Positions 23,738-30,096 are shown, numbered from the stretch's first letter. The stretch: 43,373 nucleotides of DNA from Methylocystis sp. (GCA_022843525.1 JALHNR010000003.1:1-43373), one strand, 5' to 3'. Notes: generated from the letters alone by a model not told the origin. Numbers and translations: made by a program.

Positions 23738-24846
23738 CGATGGCCGGTCGGGTCGACAAGGACGAACTGACCGAACAGCTGGATCTGGAATACTGGTTCG
23801 ATCGGGAAAGTCTCGCGCACAAGGTCTCGCGCGGGGCATCCGGCATGCAGATCAACGCCAAGGACTGCCCGAAGTGCGGCGACGCCCGCTGGCGCGTCTA
23901 TCTCAACGCCGATACGGGTCTCGGCAACTGCTTCGTCTGCAACGAGGGCTTCAACAAGCTCAAATTCATTCACATGGCGCTGGGTCACGATCCGGACGAT
24001 CGCAAGTCCTGGCGCCTGACCTTCGACCACGCCAAGGAATGCCTGGTCGAGCAGGGCTGGCGCCCCAAGCAGCGCGTCGAGGTCGCCGTCGAATATGAAA
24101 CGGCGACGCTTCCCGACTCGATGGAACTACCCACCAAGGACGGCCGCAATCTGAAATATCTGGAGGATCGCGGCATCATCGGCGAGCTCGCCAAGTTCTT
24201 TCATCTGCGGTTCTGCATTAGCGGCAAATGGTGGTTCACCAACGAGGAGGGCGGCCGCGGCTTCCAGAAATTCGACCAGCGCGTCATCATCCCGATCTAC
24301 GACCTCGACGGCACCTTCAAGACGTTCCAGGGCCGCGATATCACCGGACTTGTTCTCGACAAGAAATACCTGTTCCCAAAAGGATTACCAGGAACCGGTC
24401 GATATCTCCTAAACGGTCAATCTGTGCAGCGGGCACGGCGCGCCGTGATGGGCGAGGGCGGCTTCGACGTGTTCGCCTTGAAGCTGGCAATGGACGGCGA
24501 GGTGGCGCTGCGCGACGTGGTGCCGATCGGCTCCTTCGGCAAGCATCTGTCGTTTGGCTCCGCCGGCGGCGACGACCAGCTGTCCCGATTCCGAACCCTC
24601 AAGAAACAGGGTCTGGAGGAGGTCACGATCATGTGGGACGGCGAATGGAAGGCGCTGCTCGCGGCCTGCGAGGCAGCCAAACTCCTGCGCCAGGTCGATC
24701 TGGTCGCCAAGATCGCGCTGCTGCCGGCCGGCCGCGACCCCAACGAGGTCACCGCGGACGTCGTGCGGCGCGCCTTCTGGGAGGCGGTTCCCTACAGCCA
24801 GTCCCAACATATCAAGTGGATGCTGAAAGACCCCTTCAAATCCTGA
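23734..24846 (+). CDS. DNA primase, zinc finger plus TOPRIM
   Basis: A 370-residue phage primase. The zinc finger has Cys45 and Cys48 (CPKCGD) and Cys66 and Cys69 (CFVCNE). The TOPRIM domain has Glu in GEGGFDVFALK and a later Asp in TIMWDGEWKA. It lacks the C-terminal helicase-interaction domain of bacterial DnaG, as expected when primase and helicase are separate coupled genes. A stretch of about 60 bases (24370-24425) before the TOPRIM Glu uses atypical A/T-ending codons. It closes the Sm-helicase-primase unit. Confidence 0.9.
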   Translation: MTMAGRVDKDELTEQLDLEYWFDRESLAHKVSRGASGMQINAKDCPKCGDARWRVYLNADTGLGNCFVCNEGFNKLKFIHMALGHDPDDRKSWRLTFDHAKECLVEQGWRPKQRVEVAVEYETATLPDSMELPTKDGRNLKYLEDRGIIGELAKFFHLRFCISGKWWFTNEEGGRGFQKFDQRVIIPIYDLDGTFKTFQGRDITGLVLDKKYLFPKGLPGTGRYLLNGQSVQRARRAVMGEGGFDVFALKLAMDGEVALRDVVPIGSFGKHLSFGSAGGDDQLSRFRTLKKQGLEEVTIMWDGEWKALLAACEAAKLLRQVDLVAKIALLPAGRDPNEVTADVVRRAFWEAVPYSQSQHIKWMLKDPFKS

Positions 24847-24853
24847 CAAAATG

Positions 24854-24871
24854 GCAGTCAGTTTTGACTGT
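24854..24871. promoter_or_regulatory. 18-bp palindromic site, copy 8
   Basis: GCAGTCAGTTTTGACTGT, flanked by further pairing bases. A possible promoter overlaps it: CTGTCA (24868-24873), 17 bases, TATATT (24891-24896). CAAAAT also ends two bases before the palindrome. It leads the WGR-ligase unit. Confidence 0.75.
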
Positions 24872-24906
24872 CAACCCGTGATAAACTCGCTATATTCAAC
24901 TCACAG

Positions 24907-24925
24907 AGCGCAGCACAGCGCAGCA
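24907..24925 (+). repeat. Leader repeat shared with the CobS-like unit
   Basis: AGCGCAGCACAGCGCAGCA in the leader of the WGR gene. The first 16 bases (AGCGCAGCACAGCGCA) recur exactly at 33980-33995 in the leader of the CobS-like gene. Each copy is itself a near-repeat of AGCGCAGCAC. It lies between palindrome and ribosome site in both cases. Confidence 0.7.
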
Positions 24926-24945
24926 ACACAGAGGACGAAGTCATC

Positions 24946-25458
24946 ATGTTCCCGATGACCATCATGAAGCGGTCGGGCCGCGCCCAGTCGTCGTCAGGCG
25001 GCAAAGACTATCACCTCGTCCTGATCGAGAACGCCGATCTCAAGGCGATTTTCATCCAGCGCTGGGGCAAGGCTCGCCAGTGGGGCAACGGCTGGAAGCT
25101 GGAAGAACACCCTAACGCCAATGCCGCGCGCTCGGCTTGGACGGCCAAGGTCAAACAGAAATTCAACGGCGAATACACCGAAGAGATCACCAGCAAGACG
25201 AAAATCGTCAACGACCTAGCCGAGCTTCGCAAGGAGCTGGGGCTGCAATACGTCGCCAAGATCGGCAAGGCGCTTCAGTTTCTGATCCCCGGTCTCGACG
25301 TGTCCGATCTGAAGGAGCCCGAGATCGATACTGAGTGGATCGAACAAAAGGACGGCACCGTGCGCAAGAGGGAGCGTGACCGAAAGCTGGTCGAGCTCCC
25401 GCCGGAGCCGGTCGAAGATCGCGCGCAATCCAACACACAATGGGGAATCTGGGGATGA
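24946..25458 (+). CDS. WGR-domain protein
   Basis: A 170-residue protein. Residues about 22-75 form a WGR domain (YHLVLIENADLKAIFIQRWGKARQ split as strands around Q-R-W-G-K, then a C-terminal helix NANAARSAWTAKVKQKF). WGR domains bind nucleic acids and occur in PARPs and with DNA ligases; an ATP-dependent ligase lies three genes downstream in the same operon. The C-terminus is charged and ends WGIWG, an aromatic tail that could bind a partner. GAGG lies upstream of the ATG; the stop overlaps the next ATG. Confidence 0.78.
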   Translation: MFPMTIMKRSGRAQSSSGGKDYHLVLIENADLKAIFIQRWGKARQWGNGWKLEEHPNANAARSAWTAKVKQKFNGEYTEEITSKTKIVNDLAELRKELGLQYVAKIGKALQFLIPGLDVSDLKEPEIDTEWIEQKDGTVRKRERDRKLVELPPEPVEDRAQSNTQWGIWG

Positions 25459-26000
25459 CATTTCCGATCAAGACTTACGATCCGGCCAATCAGTTTCAGT
25501 TCGTCTGCCCAGTCTTCAAGGCGACGACCAAGATCGCGTCGTGCCTGACGCTGCGTGATCTCGTATGGCGCGGCGAACACCCCGAGCAGCGCAAGGGTTG
25601 TCAGTGCGCGATGGAGAGCGGCAAGTGCCCGATCCCGGTCATCGTCACAAAAATCACCCGCTTGAGGAATGATCCGTATCATTCGGACGCGCCAAAGGTC
25701 GGCGCTCTGGAGTTCGACATTCTCGACGCGATTGCGCCGGTTCTGACGTCCGATCGTGCGATGCAGAGACACGGTGTCTCCGCCGGGGAGGAGAAGCTAT
25801 TGATAAAAGCCAACGAAGATGCTCGCAACGGCGTCCGCATCATCACCAAGCCGCCCCGCCGCATCGAGCGTGTGGTGGATATGGAGGATGTCAAGGCCCC
25901 CGCGGCCGCGCTGCCGGCGCCGACCGACGCATCCGAACTCGTGCGTGCCGCCCAGTCGGGCGACATGGCAGCGGCAATCAACGCGGAGGTCGGCTCGTGA
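25455..26000 (+). CDS. Cys-rich protein between WGR and ligase genes
   Basis: A 181-residue protein. The N-terminal 60 residues contain five cysteines (Cys18, Cys30, Cys49, Cys51, Cys58; the last three as CQCAMESGKC), suggesting a zinc- or Fe-S-binding domain. The remainder is helical then Ala/Pro-rich and disordered. ATGA and GTGA overlaps tie it to both neighbours, so it likely acts with the WGR protein and ligase. No family recognised. Confidence 0.68.
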   Translation: MTFPIKTYDPANQFQFVCPVFKATTKIASCLTLRDLVWRGEHPEQRKGCQCAMESGKCPIPVIVTKITRLRNDPYHSDAPKVGALEFDILDAIAPVLTSDRAMQRHGVSAGEEKLLIKANEDARNGVRIITKPPRRIERVVDMEDVKAPAAALPAPTDASELVRAAQSGDMAAAINAEVGS

Positions 26001-26236
26001 ACCTGGAACAAATTCGCCAGGCGCCCTGGACGCGCTGCGATACGCCCGCGGTCGAGGCCGACGACCACGAAGCGATGACGGAGATCAGCGCACCCTGGGT
26101 CACGATGGGTGATAGCCCGCCGCGAGTTCTGTCCGCGGTCGATATCTGCGGCGACGTCTATGTGGTCGCGCGATGCCCAAGAACCGATGCGGTTACAGAT
26201 TGTTGGAAAGTTCAACTAGAGGAGAATGCACTATGA
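25997..26236 (+). CDS. Small hypothetical protein, GTG start
   Basis: A 79-residue protein starting with GTG that overlaps the preceding TGA, and ending over the ligase ATG. Sequence is mixed, with three cysteines and several acidic residues (VEADDHEAMTEI), and DVYVVARC as a likely strand. Coupling on both sides supports expression. No family recognised. Confidence 0.6.
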   Translation: MNLEQIRQAPWTRCDTPAVEADDHEAMTEISAPWVTMGDSPPRVLSAVDICGDVYVVARCPRTDAVTDCWKVQLEENAL

Positions 26237-27336
26237 TTTCTGAACCAATTTTCAAGCGCGATACCAGCGGCAAGATCCGCACCTGGCAATACGAGGTCGA
26301 GGGCTTCAAATACCGCACGATCGCCGGAATCAAGGATGGCAATCTCGTCACCACTGGATGGACCAATTGCGTCGGCAAGAACGCCGGCAAGGCGAACGCC
26401 ACGACCGACGAGGAACAGGCGATCTCTGAAGCCGCGGCCGACGAGGGCAAGAAGCTCAAGCGCGAGTATCGCCTCACGATCGCCGAGCTCGATGCGGTTC
26501 CGGTCGGCCCGATGCTCGCCGCCGGCTACGACAAGCTCAAGAAGCCGGTCACGTTCCCGGTTTACTCGCAGCCGAAGCTCGACGGCATCCGGGCTATCAT
26601 CAATCGGCACGGCGCGTTCAGTCGGGAACTGCAGCCACATTACAACTGCGACCACATTCTCGAAGCTCTGGCGCCGGCGTTTGACGCCTATCCGGACATC
26701 AGTTTCGACGGCGAGTTCTACAACCACGATCTGAAGGAGGACTTCAACACGATCGTTTCCGTCGTGCGCAAGCAGAAGCCCTCCGAGGAACAGCGCGCCG
26801 AGGCCGCGAAGCTGATCCAGTATCACATCTACGATCTGCCGAGTGACAACGAATTTGGCCGACGCAGCTTCGATCTGAAGGCGATCAACACCCTGCTCAA
26901 GATCGGCGCGACCGGCGCCATCGTCATCGTGTCGACCGAGAAGGTCATCACTCAGCTGCGCCTGGACGAACTGAACGGCGAATACGTCTCCGCCGGTTAC
27001 GAAGGTCAGATGGTGCGACTCAATCTGCCCTACGAGTTCGACACCCGCTCCAAGTCGCTGCTCAAGCGCAAGGAGTTCATCACCGAGGAGTTCCCGGTCC
27101 TGCGAATCGAGGAGGGTCTCGGCAACTGGGCCGGCTACGCCAAGCGCATCGTGCTGAACGTCGAGGGTAACGAGGTCGGCGCCGGCATGCGCGGCAATCA
27201 GGACTTCGCCAAGAAGCTGCTCGGCCGCACCGACATTGTGTCGTCAACGATCCGGCACTTCGGCCGCACGCCCGACGGCTCGCTGCGCTTCCCGGTCGCG
27301 ATCGACTTTCAGACCGCCGCGGGGAGGGTGGATTGA
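26233..27336 (+). CDS. ATP-dependent DNA ligase
   Basis: A 367-residue ligase. Residues 1-80 are the N-terminal accessory domain common in phage ligases (FKYRTIAGIKDGNLVTTGW, then a GKNAGKANAT segment). Nucleotidyl-transferase motif I is KLDGIR with adenylated Lys115, motif III lies in ISFDGEFYNHD, motif IV in YEGQMVRL and motif V in SLLKRKEF. It seals nicks using ATP. The start at 26233 is set by AGAGGAG upstream and by the overlap with the previous stop; longer in-frame readings are rejected. Confidence 0.95.
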   Translation: MISEPIFKRDTSGKIRTWQYEVEGFKYRTIAGIKDGNLVTTGWTNCVGKNAGKANATTDEEQAISEAAADEGKKLKREYRLTIAELDAVPVGPMLAAGYDKLKKPVTFPVYSQPKLDGIRAIINRHGAFSRELQPHYNCDHILEALAPAFDAYPDISFDGEFYNHDLKEDFNTIVSVVRKQKPSEEQRAEAAKLIQYHIYDLPSDNEFGRRSFDLKAINTLLKIGATGAIVIVSTEKVITQLRLDELNGEYVSAGYEGQMVRLNLPYEFDTRSKSLLKRKEFITEEFPVLRIEEGLGNWAGYAKRIVLNVEGNEVGAGMRGNQDFAKKLLGRTDIVSSTIRHFGRTPDGSLRFPVAIDFQTAAGRVD

Positions 27337-27620
27337 TGTCGGCTTTCAGCGAGGCGCTCGCGGCCGAAGCCGGCATGGGCGGAGTGGATGAAACCGGCGA
27401 CATCGTCTTCGCCGCCGGAGCATTTGAGCGGCTGTTTGCCGCGGCCAACAAGGTAAACATCTACACCAAGTCGGTTGCGATCGAACTGCTCGAAGCCAAG
27501 ATCGCCGACCTGGAGCACCACAATCACACGCTCCTGGTCCACAACAACGAGCTCCTGGCCCGCGCCAGGGCGGCCGAGGCCCTGGTCAAGTCCTTCGGCA
27601 ACAGCGGCGCGTTTCAATAA
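27336..27620 (+). CDS. Small coiled-coil protein after ligase
   Basis: A 94-residue protein whose ATG shares its A with the ligase TGA. The second half is a predicted coiled coil (VAIELLEAKIADLEHHNHT continuing to ARARAAEALVKSF). Similar small coiled-coil proteins are frequent in phages without known function. It ends the ligase operon; palindrome copy 9 follows 15 bases later. Confidence 0.7.
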   Translation: MSAFSEALAAEAGMGGVDETGDIVFAAGAFERLFAAANKVNIYTKSVAIELLEAKIADLEHHNHTLLVHNNELLARARAAEALVKSFGNSGAFQ

Positions 27621-27634
27621 TCTGCGGTTGCGCA

Positions 27635-27652
27635 ACATTCAGTATTGACTGA
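27635..27652. promoter_or_regulatory. 18-bp palindromic site, copy 9
   Basis: ACATTCAGTATTGACTGA, core TCAGTATTGACTGA with perfect 5-base arms. No protein gene follows closely; a short region ending in a strong terminator does, so the site may control a small RNA. Confidence 0.65.
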
Positions 27653-27753
27653 GGTCTCTTGCGCAACTATGTTACCCCGACCACTGGGTTAAGTGGACCT
27701 ACCTCCTATGTTGTGTTGTGCAAGGGCGGGTCTCCGGATCCGCCCTTTTTTTC
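27653..27753 (+). ncRNA. Candidate small RNA with intrinsic terminator
   Basis: About 100 bases between palindrome copy 9 and a strong terminator, with no convincing ORF (an 8-codon ATG frame at 27668 is the best). It contains a small hairpin (CCAC, 8-base loop, GTGG near 27680-27696) and ends with the terminator stem. The arrangement palindrome, short non-coding stretch, terminator, next palindrome suggests an independent small transcript. A phage Sm/Hfq-like gene in the same genome makes this more interesting. Not a known family. Confidence 0.4.
27722..27752 (+). terminator. Rho-independent terminator
   Basis: AAGGGCGG (27722-27729), ten-base loop, CCGCCCTT (27740-27747), followed by an uninterrupted T run to 27752. 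A strong GC stem with T tract, the best intrinsic terminator in the window. It separates the ligase unit and small RNA from the tRNA. Confidence 0.9.
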
Positions 27754-27769
27754 TTCACGCTGGCATGAT

Positions 27770-27787
27770 ACAGTCATTGCTGACTTT
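27770..27787. promoter_or_regulatory. 18-bp palindromic site before tRNA, copy 10
   Basis: ACAGTCATTGCTGACTTT, ending two bases before the first base of the tRNA. CATGAT lies immediately upstream as a possible -10. It shares the GTCATTGCTGACTT core with copy 7. Confidence 0.72.
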
Positions 27788-27789
27788 AA

Positions 27790-27866
27790 CGCGGGATGGC
27801 GCAGTCCGGTAGCGCGCCTGGCTCATAACCAGGAGGCCAAGGGTTCAAATCCCTTTCCCGCAACCA
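27790..27866 (+). tRNA. tRNA-Met (CAT), initiator-type acceptor stem
   Basis: A complete 77-base cloverleaf with encoded CCA. Acceptor arm: C1 opposite A72, then six pairs. D stem GCGC/GCGC, anticodon stem CCTGG/CCAGG, loop CTCATAA with anticodon CAT at 27824-27826, T stem AAGGG/CCCTT with loop TTCAAAT. The unpaired C1-A72 is the hallmark of bacterial initiator tRNA-fMet, needed for formylation. However, the anticodon stem has T29-A41 in place of the first of three G-C pairs, and position 11-24 is C-G as in elongators. So it is a hybrid, best called initiator-like. Confidence 0.93.
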
Positions 27867-27874
27867 AATTCGAG

Positions 27875-27894
27875 CCAGATCGAAGGCGATCTGG
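27875..27894 (+). other. Perfect hairpin after tRNA
   Basis: CCAGATCG, loop AAGG, CGATCTGG: an 8-bp perfect stem 8 bases after the tRNA CCA end. No T tract follows, so it may serve as a processing or stability element. Between it and the next tRNA-like element a 26-codon frame (27911-27991, MGQDARELVRIYAARW...) looks protein-like but has no clear ribosome site. Confidence 0.5.
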
Positions 27895-27969
27895 AGCTGC
27901 AATTTCGCGGATGGGGCAAGATGCCCGCGAACTCGTGCGAATCTACGCGGCGCGCTGGAAGCAACAATG

Positions 27970-28043
27970 GCGGCGCGGTCGGGAGTCATGACCCTTCTGC
28001 TCCGTTCGCCAAGTAGACGGTTCAATCCCGTCTCGCCGCTCCA
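27970..28043 (+). tRNA. Degenerate tRNA-like element
   Basis: GCGGCG (27970-27975) pairs with CGCCGC (28034-28039), followed by T73 and CCA. The T arm is perfect (GACGG, TTCAATC, CCGTC) and GGTC/GACC forms a D-like stem. Where the anticodon arm should be (27995-28011) only the outer and inner pairs form, around a loop CTCCGTT. Bases 8 and 9 are missing. So the ends look like a real tRNA while the decoding arm is broken. It may be a decayed tRNA, a tRNA mimic, or an attachment-site-like copy of a host tRNA 3' end. No function as a decoding tRNA is claimed. Confidence 0.4.
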
Positions 28044-28059
28044 ATTTCTCGAGGATCTG

Positions 28060-28158
28060 ATGAAATACGCTCTCTATTCCTTTCTCGCCCTCGTCGCGAC
28101 GCTGGTGATTCTGAACAATACCGGCCTGCTCAGGGCGCTGGTGGGGCTCGCTTCCTGA
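28060..28158 (+). CDS. Micro membrane protein
   Basis: A 32-residue protein, MKYALYSFLALVATLVILN..., with GAGG five bases before ATG. Almost the whole chain is one hydrophobic helix, so it should insert in the membrane. Its 3' end overlaps the 3' end of repC on the other strand by 29 bases. Function unknown; single-helix micro-proteins of phages often modulate host membrane proteins. Confidence 0.6.
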   Translation: MKYALYSFLALVATLVILNNTGLLRALVGLAS

Positions 28159-29299
28159 TCAGCGCCATCAGTTCGTGCCGGACGTTCGACCGGCCCTCGA
28201 CGAACATACGAACCATCGCCCGCAGGTAACCGCCCGGATTACGAATCTTGGGCGTCGGCGAGGCCGCATCGTCGTTGTAGAGCTGGAACACCAGGCAGAC
28301 CGTGGCCGCGGCATTGATCGGCCCCAGCGCCTGAACCGCCTCGTCCCAGACCGTGCCGTGGGCGCCGAGCGAGGATCGCAGATAACGGCCGGCGGCGACC
28401 AGATCGACCTCGGTTTGCGGCGTCTCAATGAAGTCCGAAAGAGAAGGACATGCTTCGACCACCAGCTCCACAGGCGCGTTGCTGGCGATCGGAGAACGAT
28501 CTTCCACGCAGCCAGCTTCCTGGGAAGCCTCTTGTTCCAAGGTTCCGTCTAATAAGGTAGGGGGCTTTGATTCAATGAGCGGGCACAATTTGCCGCCAGA
28601 GGCGGCTTGATAGAAGGCTTCCTCGACTTCACCCCGCAGCGATCGCCACCTATCCACAATAGGCTCCAGTGTATACATCGGAGTTGACAGGCTGCGGCGC
28701 GGGGTCCGCGCCTGCAATTCCTCGAGCTGGCTATGCAAAAAAGTAACAGCGTTTTCTGACAAGCGCGCGAGGGCGCCTAGGGCCTCGTCGATTGCCCGAC
28801 GACAGATTGTCACCTCGTCAAACAAACGCGCCCTGACCTCGCTCTGTTGATCCTGCGCGCGCACCAGCTCAACCCACTCACCGCGGCGCGCGTAGACCGG
28901 GGTCAGATCGAAACCGAACACGTCGATCACGCTGCCGACGCGGTTCTTGATGGCGAAACGCTTGCCGTTGGCCGAGTCCTTTGGGGTGATCAGGGTCAGA
29001 TCCACCAGCCCGCGGATCCCATAGCGCACCGCGCGCTCGGACAGCCCCGTGCGCCGGCACAGATACTCGTTCGAGGGCCACACCAAGATGCGTTCGCCGA
29101 TCATTTTCTCGCCCCAGCACCCGATCAGCTCGCCGAGCACCAGGCGCAGGGAAGGGCGCATCAGCAGCGCCTTCATGGCGTCGCGCCCGGCCGCGGCCAG
29201 CTCCTTGCGTGTGACCTGTCGCTCGCCCTCGATAGCGTGTTGTCGTCCCGCCAGGGCGGCAGCCGTCGCCGGCCGGCCCCCAGATGAAGCCAGTCTCAT
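28130..29299 (-). CDS. repC: RepC-type plasmid replication initiator
   Basis: A 389-residue protein with the family hallmarks: N-terminal winged-helix region with WPSNEYLCRRTGLSERAVR, then DSANGKRFAIKN and FGFDLTPVYAR, a middle coiled helix, and a C-terminal part with ACPSLSDF and NPGGYLRAMVRMF...ELMALIRKR. In repABC plasmids RepC is the essential initiator and its origin lies within its own gene. ATG 29299 with GGGGAAG upstream is chosen; TTG 29311 would add four residues. No RepA or RepB gene is present. It is antisense to all neighbours except the small gene upstream. Confidence 0.9.
   Translation of the reverse strand: MRLASSGGRPATAAALAGRQHAIEGERQVTRKELAAAGRDAMKALLMRPSLRLVLGELIGCWGEKMIGERILVWPSNEYLCRRTGLSERAVRYGIRGLVDLTLITPKDSANGKRFAIKNRVGSVIDVFGFDLTPVYARRGEWVELVRAQDQQSEVRARLFDEVTICRRAIDEALGALARLSENAVTFLHSQLEELQARTPRRSLSTPMYTLEPIVDRWRSLRGEVEEAFYQAASGGKLCPLIESKPPTLLDGTLEQEASQEAGCVEDRSPIASNAPVELVVEACPSLSDFIETPQTEVDLVAAGRYLRSSLGAHGTVWDEAVQALGPINAAATVCLVFQLYNDDAASPTPKIRNPGGYLRAMVRMFVEGRSNVRHELMALIRKRAPPAP
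28650..28658 (+). other. DnaA-box-like site in repC, possible origin region
   Basis: CTATCCACA, 8 of 9 matches to the DnaA box TTATCCACA. It lies in the middle of repC near AT-richer stretches (about 28540-28690). In repABC plasmids oriV is inside repC, so this is a plausible place for an origin, but the single site is weak evidence. Confidence 0.3.
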
Positions 29300-29350
29300 G
29301 ATCTTCCCCAATTTTGGGCAAGCCTTCGGCGGTCACCGAATCGGTGTTGC

Positions 29351-29379
29351 TTGACACTGAATGTTGGGAAGGGCATAAG
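29351..29379 (+). promoter_or_regulatory. Sigma-70-type promoter for antisense RNA
   Basis: TTGACA at 29351-29356, a 17-base spacer, CATAAG at 29374-29379. The -35 is a perfect consensus with ideal spacing. It points away from repC, on the strand opposite to repC, and has no ORF behind it; instead a terminator lies about 50-85 bases downstream. Confidence 0.75.
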
Positions 29380-29385
29380 AGGCTG

Positions 29386-29466
29386 TGTTTAGGGCCTCTT
29401 TGAACCATTCCCGGTTCGTTGATCTCCGAAAAGCCTCACCGGGTTCCCGCCCAGTGGGGCTTTTTG
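29386..29466 (+). ncRNA. Predicted counter-transcribed antisense RNA controlling repC
   Basis: A strong promoter and an intrinsic terminator enclose about 80 bases in the gap between the RHH gene and repC, on the strand opposite to repC. A small hairpin (GAACC, six-base loop, GGTTC at 29402-29417) precedes the terminator stem. In repABC plasmids a small ctRNA is encoded in exactly this place, upstream of and antisense to the repC leader, and sets copy number and incompatibility. The match in position, orientation and signals is strong; sequence homology was not tested. Confidence 0.7.
29429..29465 (+). terminator. Terminator of the antisense RNA
   Basis: AAAAGCCTCAC (29429-29439) pairs with GTGGGGCTTTT (29454-29464) with one T-G wobble; T tract TTTTT at 29461-29465. 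The loop is GC-rich (CGGGTTCCCGCCCA). The stem also ends in TTTT on the minus strand, so it could act on the repC leader as well. Confidence 0.82.
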
Positions 29467-29470
29467 CTGC

Positions 29471-29674
29471 CTAAGTGTCTGATTTTGCCGTGAATTCCTT
29501 TTCCAAGGCTGATGTGATAGCCACGCGACGCGACGGATACTTCCCTTCGGACACAAGCTGCTCGATCACCCGACGAACTGATTCGGGGATCCACACGTTG
29601 GTTTCGACCAGACCACGCTCTCGCCTGGTCTTGCGGAACCGTTGAACGCGCACGCGGCTCTGAATGTCGGTCAT
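29471..29674 (-). CDS. Ribbon-helix-helix-like small DNA-binding protein
   Basis: A 67-residue basic protein on the same strand as repC and upstream of it. A strand-like VETNVWIPESV is followed by two helices (RRVIEQLVSEGKYPSRRVAI, TSALEKEF), the pattern of Arc/CopG/ParD proteins. The ribosome site AGAGG lies upstream of ATG. It holds the place that repB or a partition protein has in repABC operons, so it may regulate or partition the replicon. A diverged palindrome site lies in its promoter region. Confidence 0.7.
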   Translation of the reverse strand: MTDIQSRVRVQRFRKTRRERGLVETNVWIPESVRRVIEQLVSEGKYPSRRVAITSALEKEFTAKSDT

Positions 29675-30096
29675 GGGCCTCTCGACTCGTTACGTTCCGA
29701 GTAATGGCCGATTCTAGGTGATTTGCATAGGGCGGGTCCCGCGCGACCGTGAAAACAGTCAGAATTGAGCGGCGTTCCCGAATCGCATAACCTTCATTAT
29801 GGAATGTTTTGCCCGTAACCCAATGATATAAAAGGGATTTCGCCTATATGGCATAGGAACGTAACATATTCTGGTTGACAGTCAAATAAATTAGGAACAG
29901 ATTTCGACTGTCAGAATTTACTTATTTCACAGGCAGCAGCGTATCCCATGCGAAACCCGCTGATCGCGAGCTATATTCGAACTGTTAGAGAAAAAAAGTT
30001 TGGACGAAACTCGGTGCGGCCGAGCAAACGCGACTATTGAGGATCGCAACAACACAAAAGGGTTTTTTGAAAATGCTATCGGTAGAGGGCGCCAAA
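29675..30096. promoter_or_regulatory. Divergent control region between RHH/repC and XRE genes
   Basis: A 420-base gene-free stretch, AT-rich between about 29780 and 29930. It holds a diverged palindrome (29755-29772, ACAGTCAG then AATTGAGCGG), an inverted repeat CCTAT/ATAGG (29843-29857), an 8-base inverted repeat TGACAGTC/GACTGTCA (29876-29883 and 29906-29913), palindrome copy at 29907-29924, and GCTATATTC (-10-like TATATT at 29972-29977). For the minus strand TAGAAT reads at about 29712-29717. The layout resembles an immunity switch region. Confidence 0.65.
29907..29924. promoter_or_regulatory. 18-bp palindromic site before XRE gene, copy 12
   Basis: ACTGTCAGAATTTACTTA. Left arm TGTCAG, right arm TTTACTTA; the right half matches copy 16 at 40873. 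A further half-like element TTGACAGTCAA sits 30 bases upstream, so two binding units may face each other. The location before the regulator gene suggests autoregulation. Confidence 0.6.

Noticed and set aside
27659-27991. 110-codon ORF running through the small RNA, tRNA and tRNA-like region
   Set aside because: It reads straight through a strong terminator and a complete tRNA, and its TTG start has no ribosome site.
29377-29400. AAGAGGC/GCCTCTT hairpin as a terminator for repC
   Set aside because: It overlaps the -10 of the antisense promoter and has no T tract on either strand; at most a leader structure.
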